A DNA stretch of 64,000 nucleotides from Saccharothrix ecbatanensis (GTDB lineage Bacteria > Actinomycetota > Actinomycetes > Mycobacteriales > Pseudonocardiaceae), in NCBI RefSeq assembly GCF_014205015.1, contig NZ_JACHMO010000001.1, positions 7,130,001 to 7,194,000 on the forward strand. Direction: 5' to 3'. Positions 34,919-44,449 of this stretch are shown here, in pieces. Below the pieces are notes generated by a model. It ran no database searches, was not told where the DNA came from, and saw nothing but the letters and a program-made list of their open reading frames with translations. How positions within the stretch are numbered: position 1 is the stretch's first letter; the number at the start of each line of letters is the position of its first letter. A program made the translations under genes and the position numbers.

Positions 34919-35764
34919 ATGCTGACTCGTCGTATCGGAGGAGTCGAGGTCAGCGCCATCGGCCTGGGCGCGATGCCGATGTCGCTCGAAGGCCGCCCCG
35001 ACCGCGCCCAGTCGATCGAGACGATCCGCACCGCGGTCGACAAGGGCGTGACGCTGATCGACACGGCCGACGCGTACTCGGCCGACGACAGCGACTTCGG
35101 GCACAACGAAGAGCTGATCGCCGAAGCCCTGAAGGGCGTCGACGGCGTCATGGTCGCCACCAAGGGCGGCCACACCCGGACGTCCGGCGGCGGCTGGGAC
35201 GTGAACGGGCGCCCGGAGTACCTGAAGGCGGCGTGCGACGCGTCGTTGCGCCGGCTGGGCGTCGACGCGATCGACCTGTACCAGTTCCACCGGCCGGACC
35301 CGGCCGTGCCGGTCGCCGAGTCGGTCGGCGCGCTGGCCGAGCTGCTCGACGCGGGCAAGATCAAGCTCGCGGGCGTGTCGAACTTCGACCCGACGCAGAT
35401 CCGGCAGGCGAACGAGATCCTGGGCGGTCGGCTGGCGAGCGTGCAGAACCAGTTCTCGCCCGCGTTCCGGTCCAGCGAACCGGAGCTGGAGCTGTGCGCC
35501 GAGCTGGACATCGCGTTCCTGCCGTGGAGCCCGCTGGGCGGCATCAGCGCGGCCGGTGAGCTGGGCGCCCGGTTCACCGCGTTCGCCGAGGTCGGCCGGG
35601 CGCACGGCGTCAGCCCGCAGCAGGTGTGCCTGGCGTGGATGCTCGCCAAGGCGCCGCAGGTGGTGCCGATCCCCGGTTCCTCGCGGCCGGCGAGCATCTC
35701 CGACTCGGCCGACGCGGTGCACCTCGAGCTGTCCGAGGAGGAGTTGCGGCGCCTGGACGGGTGA
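34919..35764 (+). CDS. Aldo/keto reductase, LysR-linked
   Basis: A 281-residue NADPH-dependent oxidoreductase. It begins MLTRRIGGVEVSAIGLGAMP. The catalytic Asp and Tyr are in TLIDTADAYSAD (about residue 49-60), Lys is in VMVATKGGH, and a further segment is DAIDLYQFHRPD. VVPIPGSSRP near residue 248 contributes to cofactor binding. The ATG at 34919 is fixed by AGGAGGG 8 bp upstream. It is likely induced through the divergent LysR protein. The substrate is unknown. Confidence 0.9.
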   Translation: MLTRRIGGVEVSAIGLGAMPMSLEGRPDRAQSIETIRTAVDKGVTLIDTADAYSADDSDFGHNEELIAEALKGVDGVMVATKGGHTRTSGGGWDVNGRPEYLKAACDASLRRLGVDAIDLYQFHRPDPAVPVAESVGALAELLDAGKIKLAGVSNFDPTQIRQANEILGGRLASVQNQFSPAFRSSEPELELCAELDIAFLPWSPLGGISAAGELGARFTAFAEVGRAHGVSPQQVCLAWMLAKAPQVVPIPGSSRPASISDSADAVHLELSEEELRRLDG

Positions 35765-35894
35765 ACAGCGGATGCGGAACCGGACGAATGGCCTGACGAT
35801 CCAAGCCTGACGTATCAGTACCGCCGGCCGAATGGGGTGCGTTGATGGCGACGCAGGGTGGCACTGGGCCAGTCGGGGTTGCTCCGTTTTCGTG

Positions 35895-35924
35895 ACCAAT
35901 TCACATAAAGCTTGGCGAATTGGT
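35895..35924. promoter_or_regulatory. Inverted repeat upstream of GH25 lysozyme
   Basis: ACCAATTC (35895-35902) faces GAATTGGT (35917-35924) across 14 bp in the 219-bp leader region of the lysozyme gene. It is AT-rich relative to the surroundings and could be an operator or an upstream RNA hairpin. No known riboswitch was recognised in this leader. Confidence 0.4.
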
Positions 35925-35983
35925 TAGAGGTGCAGCACACTGCCCAACGAGTCAACACCCTGCACTGGCTCAAGGAGTAACCC

Positions 35984-36778
35984 ATGAAGAAGCTCGCACG
36001 CTCCGCCACCGTCCTCCTGGCCTGCGTCGGTCTGGCCCTGCCCGGTTTAGCCGGCACCGCGCAGGCCGCGCCCGTCGTCGAGGACCACGCCATGGGTTCG
36101 CAGATCGCCAAGCACGAAGGACGCGGCGACCAGCGGATCGTCATCAACACCGACCCGAGCGCCCAGGCCGTCGTGTACGGCATCGACGTCAGCGGGCACC
36201 AAGGCAACGTCAACTGGACCTACTGGTGGGGCCAGGGCAAGCGGTTCGCCTACGTCAAGGCCACCGAGAGCACCACCTACCGCAACCCGTACTTCGCCCA
36301 GCAGTACAACGGGTCCTACAACGTCGGCATGATCCGCGGCGCCTACCACTTCGCGCTGCCGGACCGGTCCGCCGGCTCGACCCAGGCCGACTTCTTCGTC
36401 AACAACGGCGGCGGCTGGTCGCGTGACGGGAAGACCCTGCCCGGCGCGCTGGACATGGAGTACAACCCTTACGGCTCAACCTGTTACGGGTTGTCGAAGG
36501 CCAGCATGACGACGTGGGTCCGGTCGTTCAGCGACCGCTACCACTACCGCACCGGGCGCTGGCCCGTCATCTACACGTCCACCAGCTGGTGGAACCAGTG
36601 CGTGAGCGGCGACTTCAGCTCCACGAACCCGCTGTGGATCGCGCGCTACTCGTCCACCGTCGGCACGCTGCCATACGCGTGGGGCTACTACACGTTCTGG
36701 CAGTACTCGTCGTCGCCGATCGACCAGAACCAGTTCAACGGCGCCTACGACCGTCTCCAGGCGCTGGCCAACGGCTGA
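35984..36778 (+). CDS. Secreted GH25 lysozyme (1,4-beta-N-acetylmuramidase)
   Basis: A 264-residue secreted muramidase. The signal peptide (residues 1-28) has a basic start MKKLAR and probable cleavage AQA|AP. The GH25 domain starts VVYGIDVSGHQGNVNW. The family catalytic acids lie in GIDVSGHQG and in GALDMEYNP. It ends QNQFNG with little beyond the catalytic domain, so no wall-binding repeat is present. The ATG follows AAGGAG at good spacing. It probably remodels its own wall or lyses competitors. Confidence 0.92.
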   Translation: MKKLARSATVLLACVGLALPGLAGTAQAAPVVEDHAMGSQIAKHEGRGDQRIVINTDPSAQAVVYGIDVSGHQGNVNWTYWWGQGKRFAYVKATESTTYRNPYFAQQYNGSYNVGMIRGAYHFALPDRSAGSTQADFFVNNGGGWSRDGKTLPGALDMEYNPYGSTCYGLSKASMTTWVRSFSDRYHYRTGRWPVIYTSTSWWNQCVSGDFSSTNPLWIARYSSTVGTLPYAWGYYTFWQYSSSPIDQNQFNGAYDRLQALANG

Positions 36779-36791
36779 CGCTCGCCGAGGT

Positions 36792-36827
36792 GTGGTTGAG
36801 GAGCACTTGGCCGTGCTCCTCAACCAC
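36792..36827. terminator. Bidirectional hairpin between lysozyme and purL
   Basis: A perfect 15-bp stem (36792-36806 with 36813-36827) and loop TTGGCC sit between the convergent GH25 and purL genes. Confidence 0.85.
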
Positions 36828-36838
36828 CTCCATCGGAC

Positions 36839-39103
36839 TCAGTCGAACAGCGCGGGGAGGGTGCCCTCCCAGGCCTCGCGCAGCTCGGCCAGCGGCAGCG
36901 AACCCAGCTCCTGGAACTCCAGCGCGTCGGACTCCGGGTCCACCACGCCCACCTTGTGCCACGGCAGACCGCGCGCCGTGCACATGTCGGTGAACCGCAG
37001 TTCCTCCGTGCGCGGCACGGCGACCAGCACGCGGGCCGTCGACTCGCTGAACAGCTCGGTGAACAGGTCGCCCTCCAGGAAGACCCGGGCGCCGACCTCG
37101 CCGATCAGGCACGTCTCCACCAGCGCCTGCGCCAGGCCGCCGTCGGACAGGTCGTGCGCGGCGGACAGCATGCCGTCACGCGACCCCGCCACCAGCACCT
37201 CACCCAGCAGCTTCTCCCGCTGGAGGTCCACCTTCGGCGGCAGACCGCCCAGGTGACCGTGCACCACGTGGGCCCACTCCGAGCCGCCGAACTCAGCGCG
37301 CGTCTCGCCGAGCAGCAGCAGCGTCTCGCCCGCTTCCGCGCCGATCCCGGTGGGGATGCGGCGGCGGACGTCGTCGATCACGCCGAGCACGCCCACGACC
37401 GGCGTCGGCAGGATCGCCGTGGCGCCGGTCTGGTTGTAGAAGCTGACGTTGCCGCCGGTGACCGGGATGCCCAGCTCGACGCACCCGTCCGCGAGGCCCT
37501 TCACGGCCTGCTCGAACTGCCACATCACCGCCGGGTCCTCGGGCGAGCCGAAGTTCAGGCAGTTGGTGACGGCGACCGGCGTGGCGCCCGTGGTCGACAC
37601 GTTCCGGTACGCCTCGGCCAGCGCCAGCTGCGCGCCCGCGTACGGGTCGAGCTTGGCGTAGCGGCCGTTGCAGTCCGTCGACAGCGCCACGCCCCGGTTG
37701 GTCGACTCGTCGATCCGGATCATGCCCGAGTCGGACGGCTGCGAGAGCACCGTGCCGCCGCGCACGTAGCGGTCGTACTGCTGGGTGACCCACCGCTTCG
37801 ACGCCAGGTTCGGCGACGCGGCCATCGTCTTGACCAGGTCGAGCAGCTCTTCCCGCGCGGGCTTCGCCAGCTTGTCCGGCGTGTCGGCCTGGAGCGCGTC
37901 CTGGTCGGCCGGGCGCTCGATCGGCCGGTTGTACACCGGGCCCTCGTGCGCGACGGTGCGCGGCGGCACGTCCAGCACGATCTCGTCGTGCCAGGTGATG
38001 ACCAGCCGGTCGCCCTCGGTGACCTCGCCGATCTCGGTGGCGATGACGTCCCACTTCGCGCAGACCGCCATGAAGGCGTCCAGGTCCTCCGGCCGCACGA
38101 CCGCGCACATGCGCTCCTGCGACTCGCTGGACAGGATCTCCGCCGGCGTCATGCCCGTGGCGCGCAACGGCACCCGGTCCAGGTAGACGTGCATGCCGCC
38201 GTCACCGGCGCTGGCCAGCTCCGACGTCGCGCACGCCAGGCCCGCGCCGCCCAGGTCCTGGATGCCGACCACGATGCGCTCGGCGAACAGCTCCAGGCAG
38301 CACTCGATCAGGACCTTCTCGGTGAACGGGTCGCCCACCTGCACGCTGGGCAGCTTCTTGCGCTTGCCCGCCGTGTCGTCGAACGTCTCGCTCGCCAGCA
38401 CCGACACGCCGCCGATGCCGTCGAGGCCCGTGCGCGCGCCGAACAGGATGACCTTGTTGCCGGTGCCCGAGGCGTGCGCCAGGTGCAGGTCCTCGACCCG
38501 CATTGCACCCACGCACAGGGCGTTGACCAGCGGGTTGCCCGCGTAGCTCGCGTCGAACACGACCTCGCCGCCGATGTTCGGCAGGCCAAGGCAGTTGCCG
38601 TAGCCGCCGACGCCGGCCACGATGCCCGGCAGCACGCGGCGGGTGTCCGGCGCGTCGGCCGGGCCGAACCGCAGCGGGTCCATCACGGCCAGCGGACGCG
38701 CGCCCATCGCCAGGATGTCCCGCACGATGCCGCCCACGCCCGTCGCCGCGCCCTGGTACGGCTCGACGTAGGACGGGTGGTTGTGGCTCTCGGCCTTGAA
38801 CGTGATCGCCCAGCCGTCGCCGATGTCGACCACGCCCGCGTTCTCGCCGATGCCCGCGAGCATCTTCTCGCGCATCTCGTCGGTCGTGGTGTCGGAGAAG
38901 TACTTGAGGTGCACCTTGGAGGACTTGTAGGAGCAGTGCTCGCTCCACATCACCGAGTACATGGCCAGCTCGGCGTCCGTGGGGCGGCGGCCCAGGATGT
39001 CCTTGATGCGGGCGTACTCGTCGTCCTTCAGGCCCAGCTCCTTGTAGGGCTGCTCCTGGTCGGGCGTGTTCTCCGCGTTCTTGACGGTGTCGACGGTCAT
39101 CAC
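36839..39103 (-). CDS. purL: Phosphoribosylformylglycinamidine synthase subunit PurL
   Basis: A 754-residue ATP-dependent FGAM synthase subunit of the small-PurL type that works with PurQ and PurS. Family segments include [16 protein letters not shown] (residues about 48-63), [18 protein letters not shown] and [20 protein letters not shown] (exactly 20). The start is either GTG at 39103 or ATG at 39100. The latter shares a TGATG with the purQ stop and is equally likely. Order purS-purQ-purL with overlaps indicates coupled translation. Confidence 0.96.
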   Translation of the reverse strand: MMTVDTVKNAENTPDQEQPYKELGLKDDEYARIKDILGRRPTDAELAMYSVMWSEHCSYKSSKVHLKYFSDTTTDEMREKMLAGIGENAGVVDIGDGWAITFKAESHNHPSYVEPYQGAATGVGGIVRDILAMGARPLAVMDPLRFGPADAPDTRRVLPGIVAGVGGYGNCLGLPNIGGEVVFDASYAGNPLVNALCVGAMRVEDLHLAHASGTGNKVILFGARTGLDGIGGVSVLASETFDDTAGKRKKLPSVQVGDPFTEKVLIECCLELFAERIVVGIQDLGGAGLACATSELASAGDGGMHVYLDRVPLRATGMTPAEILSSESQERMCAVVRPEDLDAFMAVCAKWDVIATEIGEVTEGDRLVITWHDEIVLDVPPRTVAHEGPVYNRPIERPADQDALQADTPDKLAKPAREELLDLVKTMAASPNLASKRWVTQQYDRYVRGGTVLSQPSDSGMIRIDESTNRGVALSTDCNGRYAKLDPYAGAQLALAEAYRNVSTTGATPVAVTNCLNFGSPEDPAVMWQFEQAVKGLADGCVELGIPVTGGNVSFYNQTGATAILPTPVVGVLGVIDDVRRRIPTGIGAEAGETLLLLGETRAEFGGSEWAHVVHGHLGGLPPKVDLQREKLLGEVLVAGSRDGMLSAAHDLSDGGLAQALVETCLIGEVGARVFLEGDLFTELFSESTARVLVAVPRTEELRFTDMCTARGLPWHKVGVVDPESDALEFQELGSLPLAELREAWEGTLPALFD

Positions 39104-39822
39104 GCCTTCACCACCGAGTCGACGAGGGACAGGAAGATGCCGAGCCCGTCGTCGGTCGGCCCGGTGAGCGCGTCGATCGCGTGCTCGGGGTGCGGCATCA
39201 GGCCGACGATCCGGCCGTTGGCGCTGGTGATGCCCGCGATGTCGTTGCGCGAGCCGTTCGGGTTCTCGCCGACGTAGCGGTTGCGATCCCCACCAGCCTC
39301 GCCCGGCTGGTGCTGGTCCACAACGTAGCGGAACACGACCCGGCCTTCGCCCTCAAGTTCGTCCAAAGTGGACTGATCGGCCTGGTAGCCGCCCTCGCCG
39401 GACTTGAGCGGGACGAGGATCTCCGCGCCGTTGTCGTAGCGGGACGTCCACGCGGTGGCGTTGTTCTCGACCTTCAGCCACTGGTCGCGGCACACGAAGT
39501 GCAGCTTGTGGTTGCGGATGAGCGCGCCGGGCAGCAGGTGGGCCTCGCACAGGATCTGGAAGCCGTTGCAGATGCCGAGGACCGGCATGCCCTTCTTCGC
39601 CGCGTCGATCACTTCCTGCATGACCGGGGCGAACCGGGCGATCGCGCCGCAGCGCAGGTAGTCGCCGTAGGAGAACCCACCGGGCACGATGACCGCGTCG
39701 ACGTTCTTCAGGTCGTGGTCGGCGTGCCAGAGCCTGACCGCCTCCCCACCCGCGTACTCGACCGCGCGGGCCGCGTCGACGTCGTCCAGCGTGCCGGGGA
39801 ACGTGATGACCCCGACCCTCAT
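39100..39822 (-). CDS. purQ: Phosphoribosylformylglycinamidine synthase glutaminase subunit PurQ
   Basis: A 240-residue class I glutaminase domain. The catalytic Cys is in [11 protein letters not shown] (about residue 87), and the His-Glu pair is in [26 protein letters not shown] is characteristic of PurQ. It supplies ammonia to PurL. A short polar insertion [15 protein letters not shown] lies near residue 170. Its start overlaps the purS stop (ATGA) and its stop overlaps purL. Confidence 0.96.
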   Translation of the reverse strand: MRVGVITFPGTLDDVDAARAVEYAGGEAVRLWHADHDLKNVDAVIVPGGFSYGDYLRCGAIARFAPVMQEVIDAAKKGMPVLGICNGFQILCEAHLLPGALIRNHKLHFVCRDQWLKVENNATAWTSRYDNGAEILVPLKSGEGGYQADQSTLDELEGEGRVVFRYVVDQHQPGEAGGDRNRYVGENPNGSRNDIAGITSANGRIVGLMPHPEHAIDALTGPTDDGLGIFLSLVDSVVKA

Positions 39823-40058
39823 GCCTCTACCCGCCTCACGACCCAGTCCTCGATCACCGGGTTGGCGAGGAAGGTCTCGGCGATCTTGGCGAGTGTGGCG
39901 TCGTCGACGTCGTCGGCGACCTCCAACTCGAAGTGCTTGCCCTGGCGGACACTGGTGATTCCGTCGAACCCGAGACGGGGCAGCGCGTTGGCCACCGCCT
40001 GTCCTTGCGGGTCGAGGATTTCGGGCTTCGGCATGACGTCGACGACGACTCGGGCCAC
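39819..40058 (-). CDS. purS: Phosphoribosylformylglycinamidine synthase subunit PurS
   Basis: A 79-residue protein, the usual PurS length, with [31 protein letters not shown] and the C-terminal LANPVIEDW. It bridges PurL and PurQ in the FGAM synthase complex. The GTG at 40058 is preferred over an upstream in-frame extension because GGAG lies 9 bp before it and the protein then matches family length. It heads the purSQL operon. Confidence 0.95.
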   Translation of the reverse strand: MARVVVDVMPKPEILDPQGQAVANALPRLGFDGITSVRQGKHFELEVADDVDDATLAKIAETFLANPVIEDWVVRRVEA

Positions 40059-40208
40059 GACAGGCTGCTCCAAGCTAGGAGGGCTGGCGGTACTCGCGGA
40101 GCCTACCTGACCTGGGTGTTCATCATCTTCACAGGTGGCGGGCAGCACACGTTCACCTAGGATCACCCGATCGTGATGCGGCGTTTCGGAGCAGGTTCCT
40201 GCTAACCT

Positions 40209-40290
40209 GATCTCGCCAAGGCCCCGTAGGCCGAGGAAGTGAGCACGGCACCCGTCCGGACGGTCGGCGGCCGTGCTTCGCGCTTTCCTA
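40209..40290 (+). ncRNA. Candidate structured RNA, copy 1 (3' side of DUF3800 gene)
   Basis: The sequence can form two hairpins. Hairpin 1 is CC (40216-40217), AA, GGCC (40220-40223), loop CCGTA, GGCC (40229-40232), GA, GG (40235-40236). Hairpin 2 closes with AGCACGGC (40242-40249) and GCCGTGCT (40270-40277) and holds an inner CCGTCCGGACGG palindrome. The linker AAGTG and the tail CGCGCTTTCC are shared with copy 2. A -10-like TAACCT lies at 40203-40208. The plus strand is favoured because the internal loop of hairpin 1 then has purines (AA/GA here, GA/GA in copy 2). Candidate RNA motifs named for DUF3800 genes are known; a match to one of them is not established. Confidence 0.6.
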
Positions 40291-40827
40291 GGGCCAGTCG
40301 AGCCGGATCACCGAACCGATCACCGGGGTGACGCGACGCGTCCAGTCGCCACCTGCGCCGTAGCTCCATGCTGCGATATCGGCCAACCACACCAATGGAT
40401 CACTCGCACTGTCGAAGTGCTCGTACAGCAGGCCGCTCTCACGCGGGCGCTTACCCAACACGTCCCGAATGGTTCGGATGTCATGCTGGTCTCGGCCCGA
40501 CCTGCTGTCGAGCACAAGCCGCCGGGCATCGACGTCGAGCAGGTCGTCCACCAGCCGCGTCAGGCAGATTCGGCGGGCGATCTCCTCGCTTCGGCGACAA
40601 TCGGCCCGATAGATGTCAACGCGCACTTCGAGTTCCACCACGCGCGACAGGATCAGCTTCCGCCGCTGCGGTGTCTCTCGCTGAAAGTGCAGCTCGCGCT
40701 GGCCGGGAAAGAGCAGCCCTCGCAGCGCTTTGCGCAGTGGGGCCAGATCACCGAGGTCCACCAATGCCACAGCCAGGAGGTAGGTGTCGTTTCGACGGGA
40801 CTCGTCAACGAAAGCTTGCACACTCAC
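40288..40827 (-). CDS. DUF3800 domain protein, predicted RNase H-fold nuclease-like
   Basis: A 179-residue protein. AFVDESRRNDTYLLAVALVD at the N-terminus carries the DES acidic motif of DUF3800. ELHFQRE follows near residue 45, LVLDSRSGRDQHD is near 104, and PLVWLADIAAWSYG is near 150, with the conserved C-terminal Asp. The acidic residues in these places fit an RNase H-like active site. It starts with GTG at 40827 with only a weak ribosome binding site. Its stop codon abuts the end of RNA copy 1, and RNA copy 2 lies upstream on the opposite strand. The function of DUF3800 proteins is not known. Confidence 0.8.
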   Translation of the reverse strand: MSVQAFVDESRRNDTYLLAVALVDLGDLAPLRKALRGLLFPGQRELHFQRETPQRRKLILSRVVELEVRVDIYRADCRRSEEIARRICLTRLVDDLLDVDARRLVLDSRSGRDQHDIRTIRDVLGKRPRESGLLYEHFDSASDPLVWLADIAAWSYGAGGDWTRRVTPVIGSVIRLDWP

Positions 40828-40962
40828 GGCGGTCTATCGGCACCTCTGCTGCGCACCTGGAACAGTTCCGCCCGAACGTGTGTTCGGTCGCCCCAGTGGT
40901 CCCATATCAAGGCAGCTTCACCCGTCGGGAATTGGATTTCCGGCGCATTCCTTCGCTAAGGT

Positions 40963-41045
40963 CAACGCAGCCGAGGCCCGTAAGCCGAGGAAGTGAGCAC
41001 GGTCCCCCTCCCGGACGGTTGGGCGGCCGTGCTCGCGCTATTTCC
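40963..41045 (+). ncRNA. Candidate structured RNA, copy 2 (5' side of DUF3800 gene)
   Basis: A direct repeat of copy 1, about 755 bp away. Hairpin 1 is CC (40971-40972), GA, GGC (40975-40977), loop CCGTAA, GCC (40984-40986), GA, GG (40989-40990), a symmetric tandem GA internal loop. Hairpin 2 closes AGCACGG (40996-41002) with CCGTGCT (41027-41033). The interior differs from copy 1, but CCGGACGGT and the GGCGGCCGTGCT closing segment (part of it GG-GCGGCCGTGCT here) are kept. A -10-like TAAGGT lies at 40957-40962 at the same distance as in copy 1. A GTG directly after GAGGAA is too close to be a normal translation start. Confidence 0.6.
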
Positions 41046-41117
41046 GGACAGTGTTCGGGTGTTCGCTTTCGGCGGACGCGGTGGCGGGCGGGGCTGGGGC
41101 GACGCAGGGTGGGGATC

Positions 41118-42089
41118 ATGCGCATCCTGGTGCTCGGTGGCACGGTTTTCCTCAGCAAGGCGACTGCCGTCGAGGCGGTCCGGCGCGGGCACGAGGTGGT
41201 CTGCGCGGCGCGTGGGGAGTCGGGGCGGGTGCCAGACGGCGCGACGCACGTCGCCGTCGACCGGAACGTCGGGCTCGGCCCGCTGGTGGGCTCCCACTTC
41301 GACGCGGTCGTGGACGTGGCCAAGATGTCCGTCACCTGGGTCCGGGACGCGCTGAGATCGGTCACCGCCGACCACTGGACCTTCATCTCCAGCTGCTCCG
41401 CCTACGCCGACCACTCCACCCCCGGCAGCACGGCCACCTTCGCCCCGCTGGAAGACGACGCCGACGCTCCTTCGTCCCCCGACCGCTACGGCGCGATCAA
41501 GGTGGCAAGCGAGAACGCCGTCCATGACGCGCTCGACGGCCGCGCCTTCATCGTCCGCGCGGGCCTCATCACCGGCCCCGGCGACCCGAGCGACCGGTTC
41601 GGCTACTGGCCCAACCGGCTCGCGCGGGGCGGCCGGGTCGCGGTCCCCGACGCGCCCGACCAGGCCGCCCAGCACATCGACGTGCGCAACCTCGCAACCT
41701 GGATCGTGGACGCCGCCGAACACCGCGTCACCGGCACCTACGACGCCATCGGCCCGGCCAACCCGCTGTCCCTCGTCCTCGGCGAGATCGCGGGCGCGGT
41801 GGCGCCGCAGGGCACCGAATTGGTCCGCATCCCCGAGCCCGTCCTCCAGCGGCACGGCGTCGCGCCGTGGGTCGGGCCGCGTTCACTGCCGCTGTGGCTG
41901 CCGCCGACCCACCGCGCGATGATGTTCCGCGACGCGGGACCGGCACTGGCCGCCGGCCTCCGGGTCCGCCCCACGTCCGACACGGCGCTGGACACGCTGG
42001 AGCACGAACGCGCCCTCGGTCCCGACCGCACCCGCCGCGCGGGGCTGACGCCGGACGTCGAGGACGCGCTCCTGCTGGACGTCGGCTGA
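41118..42089 (+). CDS. NAD-dependent epimerase/dehydratase family protein
   Basis: A 323-residue extended-SDR protein. The Rossmann motif RILVLGGTVFLSKATA is at residues 2-17. An FISSCSAYADHS strand holds the catalytic Ser region, and YGAIKVASE gives the YxxxK (about 124-128). The C-terminal half resembles actinobacterial sugar-nucleotide epimerase-like reductases. The ATG at 41118 is preceded by GGTGGGG. Downstream of RNA copy 2 on the same strand, so the RNA could lie in its leader. The substrate is unknown. Confidence 0.83.
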   Translation: MRILVLGGTVFLSKATAVEAVRRGHEVVCAARGESGRVPDGATHVAVDRNVGLGPLVGSHFDAVVDVAKMSVTWVRDALRSVTADHWTFISSCSAYADHSTPGSTATFAPLEDDADAPSSPDRYGAIKVASENAVHDALDGRAFIVRAGLITGPGDPSDRFGYWPNRLARGGRVAVPDAPDQAAQHIDVRNLATWIVDAAEHRVTGTYDAIGPANPLSLVLGEIAGAVAPQGTELVRIPEPVLQRHGVAPWVGPRSLPLWLPPTHRAMMFRDAGPALAAGLRVRPTSDTALDTLEHERALGPDRTRRAGLTPDVEDALLLDVG

Positions 42090-42140
42090 GCGAGCACCCG
42101 CCAACCCGGGTAGAACGACACGCAGAGGAGGTCCACCCCC

Positions 42141-42752
42141 ATGCTGATCATCCACTTCGGACACTCGTGCCTGCTTGTCGACACCGGCGAGGCCCGGCTG
42201 CTGTTCGACCCCGGCACGTTCTCGACGGGGTTCGAGCTGGTCGAAGAGCTCGACGCGATCCTGATCACGCACGACCACCCCGACCACGTCGACACCGGGA
42301 AGCTGCCCAGCCTGCGCGCGGCCAACCCCGGCGCCCGGCTGATCGCGCCGTTCGACCTCGAAGGCGCGGAGATCGTCAAGCCCGGCGATTCCCTCGACAT
42401 CAAGAACACCGCGGTGAACGTCGTCAACGCGCCGCACGAGGTCATCCACCCGACCATCGAACGGCCGTTGAACGTCGGCTACCTGGTCGACCACGGCGCG
42501 TTCTACCACCCCGGCGACTCGCTGACCGTGCCCGACCAGCGCATCGACATCCTCGGCCTGCCCACCGCCGCACCGTGGATGAAGGTCTCCGACGCGGTGG
42601 ACTTCCTGGCAAAGGTCGGTCCGCGCAAGGCCGTGCCGATCCACGAGGCGATCCTGGCGAAGACGGAGCTGTTCTACCGCGTCCTCAAAGGCACCGCGCC
42701 GGAAGGTGTGGACGTCGTCGTGCTGCCCCGCGGTGAGGCGATCGAGTTGTAG
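42141..42752 (+). CDS. MBL-fold metallohydrolase (UlaG-like)
   Basis: A 203-residue metallo-beta-lactamase-fold protein. LIIHFGHSCLLVDTG opens the domain, the metal motif is THDHPDHVD (about 50-58), and a further metal ligand is in FYHPGDSL (about 122-129). The C-terminal VPIHEAILAKTELFYRVLK is typical of this UlaG-like group. GAGGAGG lies before the ATG. Its last 79 bp overlap the convergent DUF2334 gene. It is probably a cytosolic hydrolase of unknown substrate. Confidence 0.87.
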   Translation: MLIIHFGHSCLLVDTGEARLLFDPGTFSTGFELVEELDAILITHDHPDHVDTGKLPSLRAANPGARLIAPFDLEGAEIVKPGDSLDIKNTAVNVVNAPHEVIHPTIERPLNVGYLVDHGAFYHPGDSLTVPDQRIDILGLPTAAPWMKVSDAVDFLAKVGPRKAVPIHEAILAKTELFYRVLKGTAPEGVDVVVLPRGEAIEL

Positions 42753-43393
42753 GTGGTCGGGGACGCGCCGTGGTGCAGCGCCAGGTCGACGGCTTCCAGC
42801 AGCACCTCGCGCTGCCCGATGTGGTCGAGCGACGCGGCGTCCACCCCGATCCGCACGAGCCCGCCACGCCGCGCCGCCCGGCCGACGCCGAGCAGGTAGC
42901 TCCAGTGCTCGCTGACCATCCGCACCCGCCCCGGCTGGACCGAGCCGGTGCGCAGGTTCCGCACGCCCGCCATGTCCGCGCACACCACGAACCGGTGCCG
43001 GCGCAACGCGACCACCGTTCCCGGTGAGGCCAGCCAGCACGGCGGCGCGAACACGTCGGTGGCCAGCCCCAACCGTTCCAACCCGGTCCGCGCGGCGACC
43101 AGCCGCAGGCCGGCCTCGTGCGCGGGCAGCGCGGAGAACTCGGCACGGCGGCGCAGCGACACCGCCCGGTGCGTCGGGTCCGGCTGGTGGTCGAAACCGT
43201 GCAGGACCAGCGCATCGCCCGCCGCCACGCGGTGGCGGACCCAGGTCAAAGCGTCACCGGGCACGGCCTTGCGGGGCGCGAGGAGCAGCGACAACGGCAC
43301 CCGCCGCCGGTCCAGTTCGTCGGTCAGGTCGGCGCATCGGGCGAGCGTGCTCGGTCCGATGCCGGACAGCGAAACCACGAGGTCGGCGACCAT
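42674..43393 (-). CDS. DUF2334 polysaccharide-deacetylase-like protein
   Basis: A 239-residue protein with LVVSLSGIGPSTLARCADLT at the N-terminus, LHGFDHQPDPTHRA with a probable metal-binding HGFDH, and ALHHGASPTTYNSI near the C-terminus, where this family often ends. Here about 20 extra residues (SPRGSTTTSTPSG and beyond) extend into the MBL gene on the other strand, suggesting loss of an earlier stop. Deacetylase activity is not demonstrated for this group. Confidence 0.75.
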   Translation of the reverse strand: MVADLVVSLSGIGPSTLARCADLTDELDRRRVPLSLLLAPRKAVPGDALTWVRHRVAAGDALVLHGFDHQPDPTHRAVSLRRRAEFSALPAHEAGLRLVAARTGLERLGLATDVFAPPCWLASPGTVVALRRHRFVVCADMAGVRNLRTGSVQPGRVRMVSEHWSYLLGVGRAARRGGLVRIGVDAASLDHIGQREVLLEAVDLALHHGASPTTYNSIASPRGSTTTSTPSGAVPLRTR

Positions 43394-43495
43394 GCCACCC
43401 AGTGCGCCGCACCGGCGTGTCGGCCGCTCTACGACCAGGTGACCAGCCGATGCGGAACCGGCGAACTTATGCCGGACCGGGCCTCGTCCGGGGCC

Positions 43496-44386
<891 letters not shown>

Positions 44387-44449
44387 GGCCCGAAGAGTAC
44401 TTGTCCCATCACGCCGATGGCCCTTCCCTCCTGGTGCAAGATTCGTGCC

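Noticed and set aside
35766..35790. GATGCGGAACCGG segment also found near 43449
   Set aside because: The match is about 13 bp in GC-rich sequence with no shared context; chance is likely.
36840..40058. Possible purine riboswitch upstream of the purSQL operon
   Set aside because: No purine-riboswitch core was found in the leader, and these are not expected in this group.
40161..40176. ATCAC-N6-GTGAT near-palindrome upstream of purS
   Set aside because: It is more than 100 bp from the purS start and has one short arm pair; too weak to call an operator.
40993..41355. Open frame of 120 codons starting GTG AGC ACG inside RNA copy 2
   Set aside because: The GAGGAA lies directly against the GTG, the frame overlaps the epimerase gene, and copy 1 has the same GTG context but a short unrelated frame. 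The conservation fits RNA structure better.
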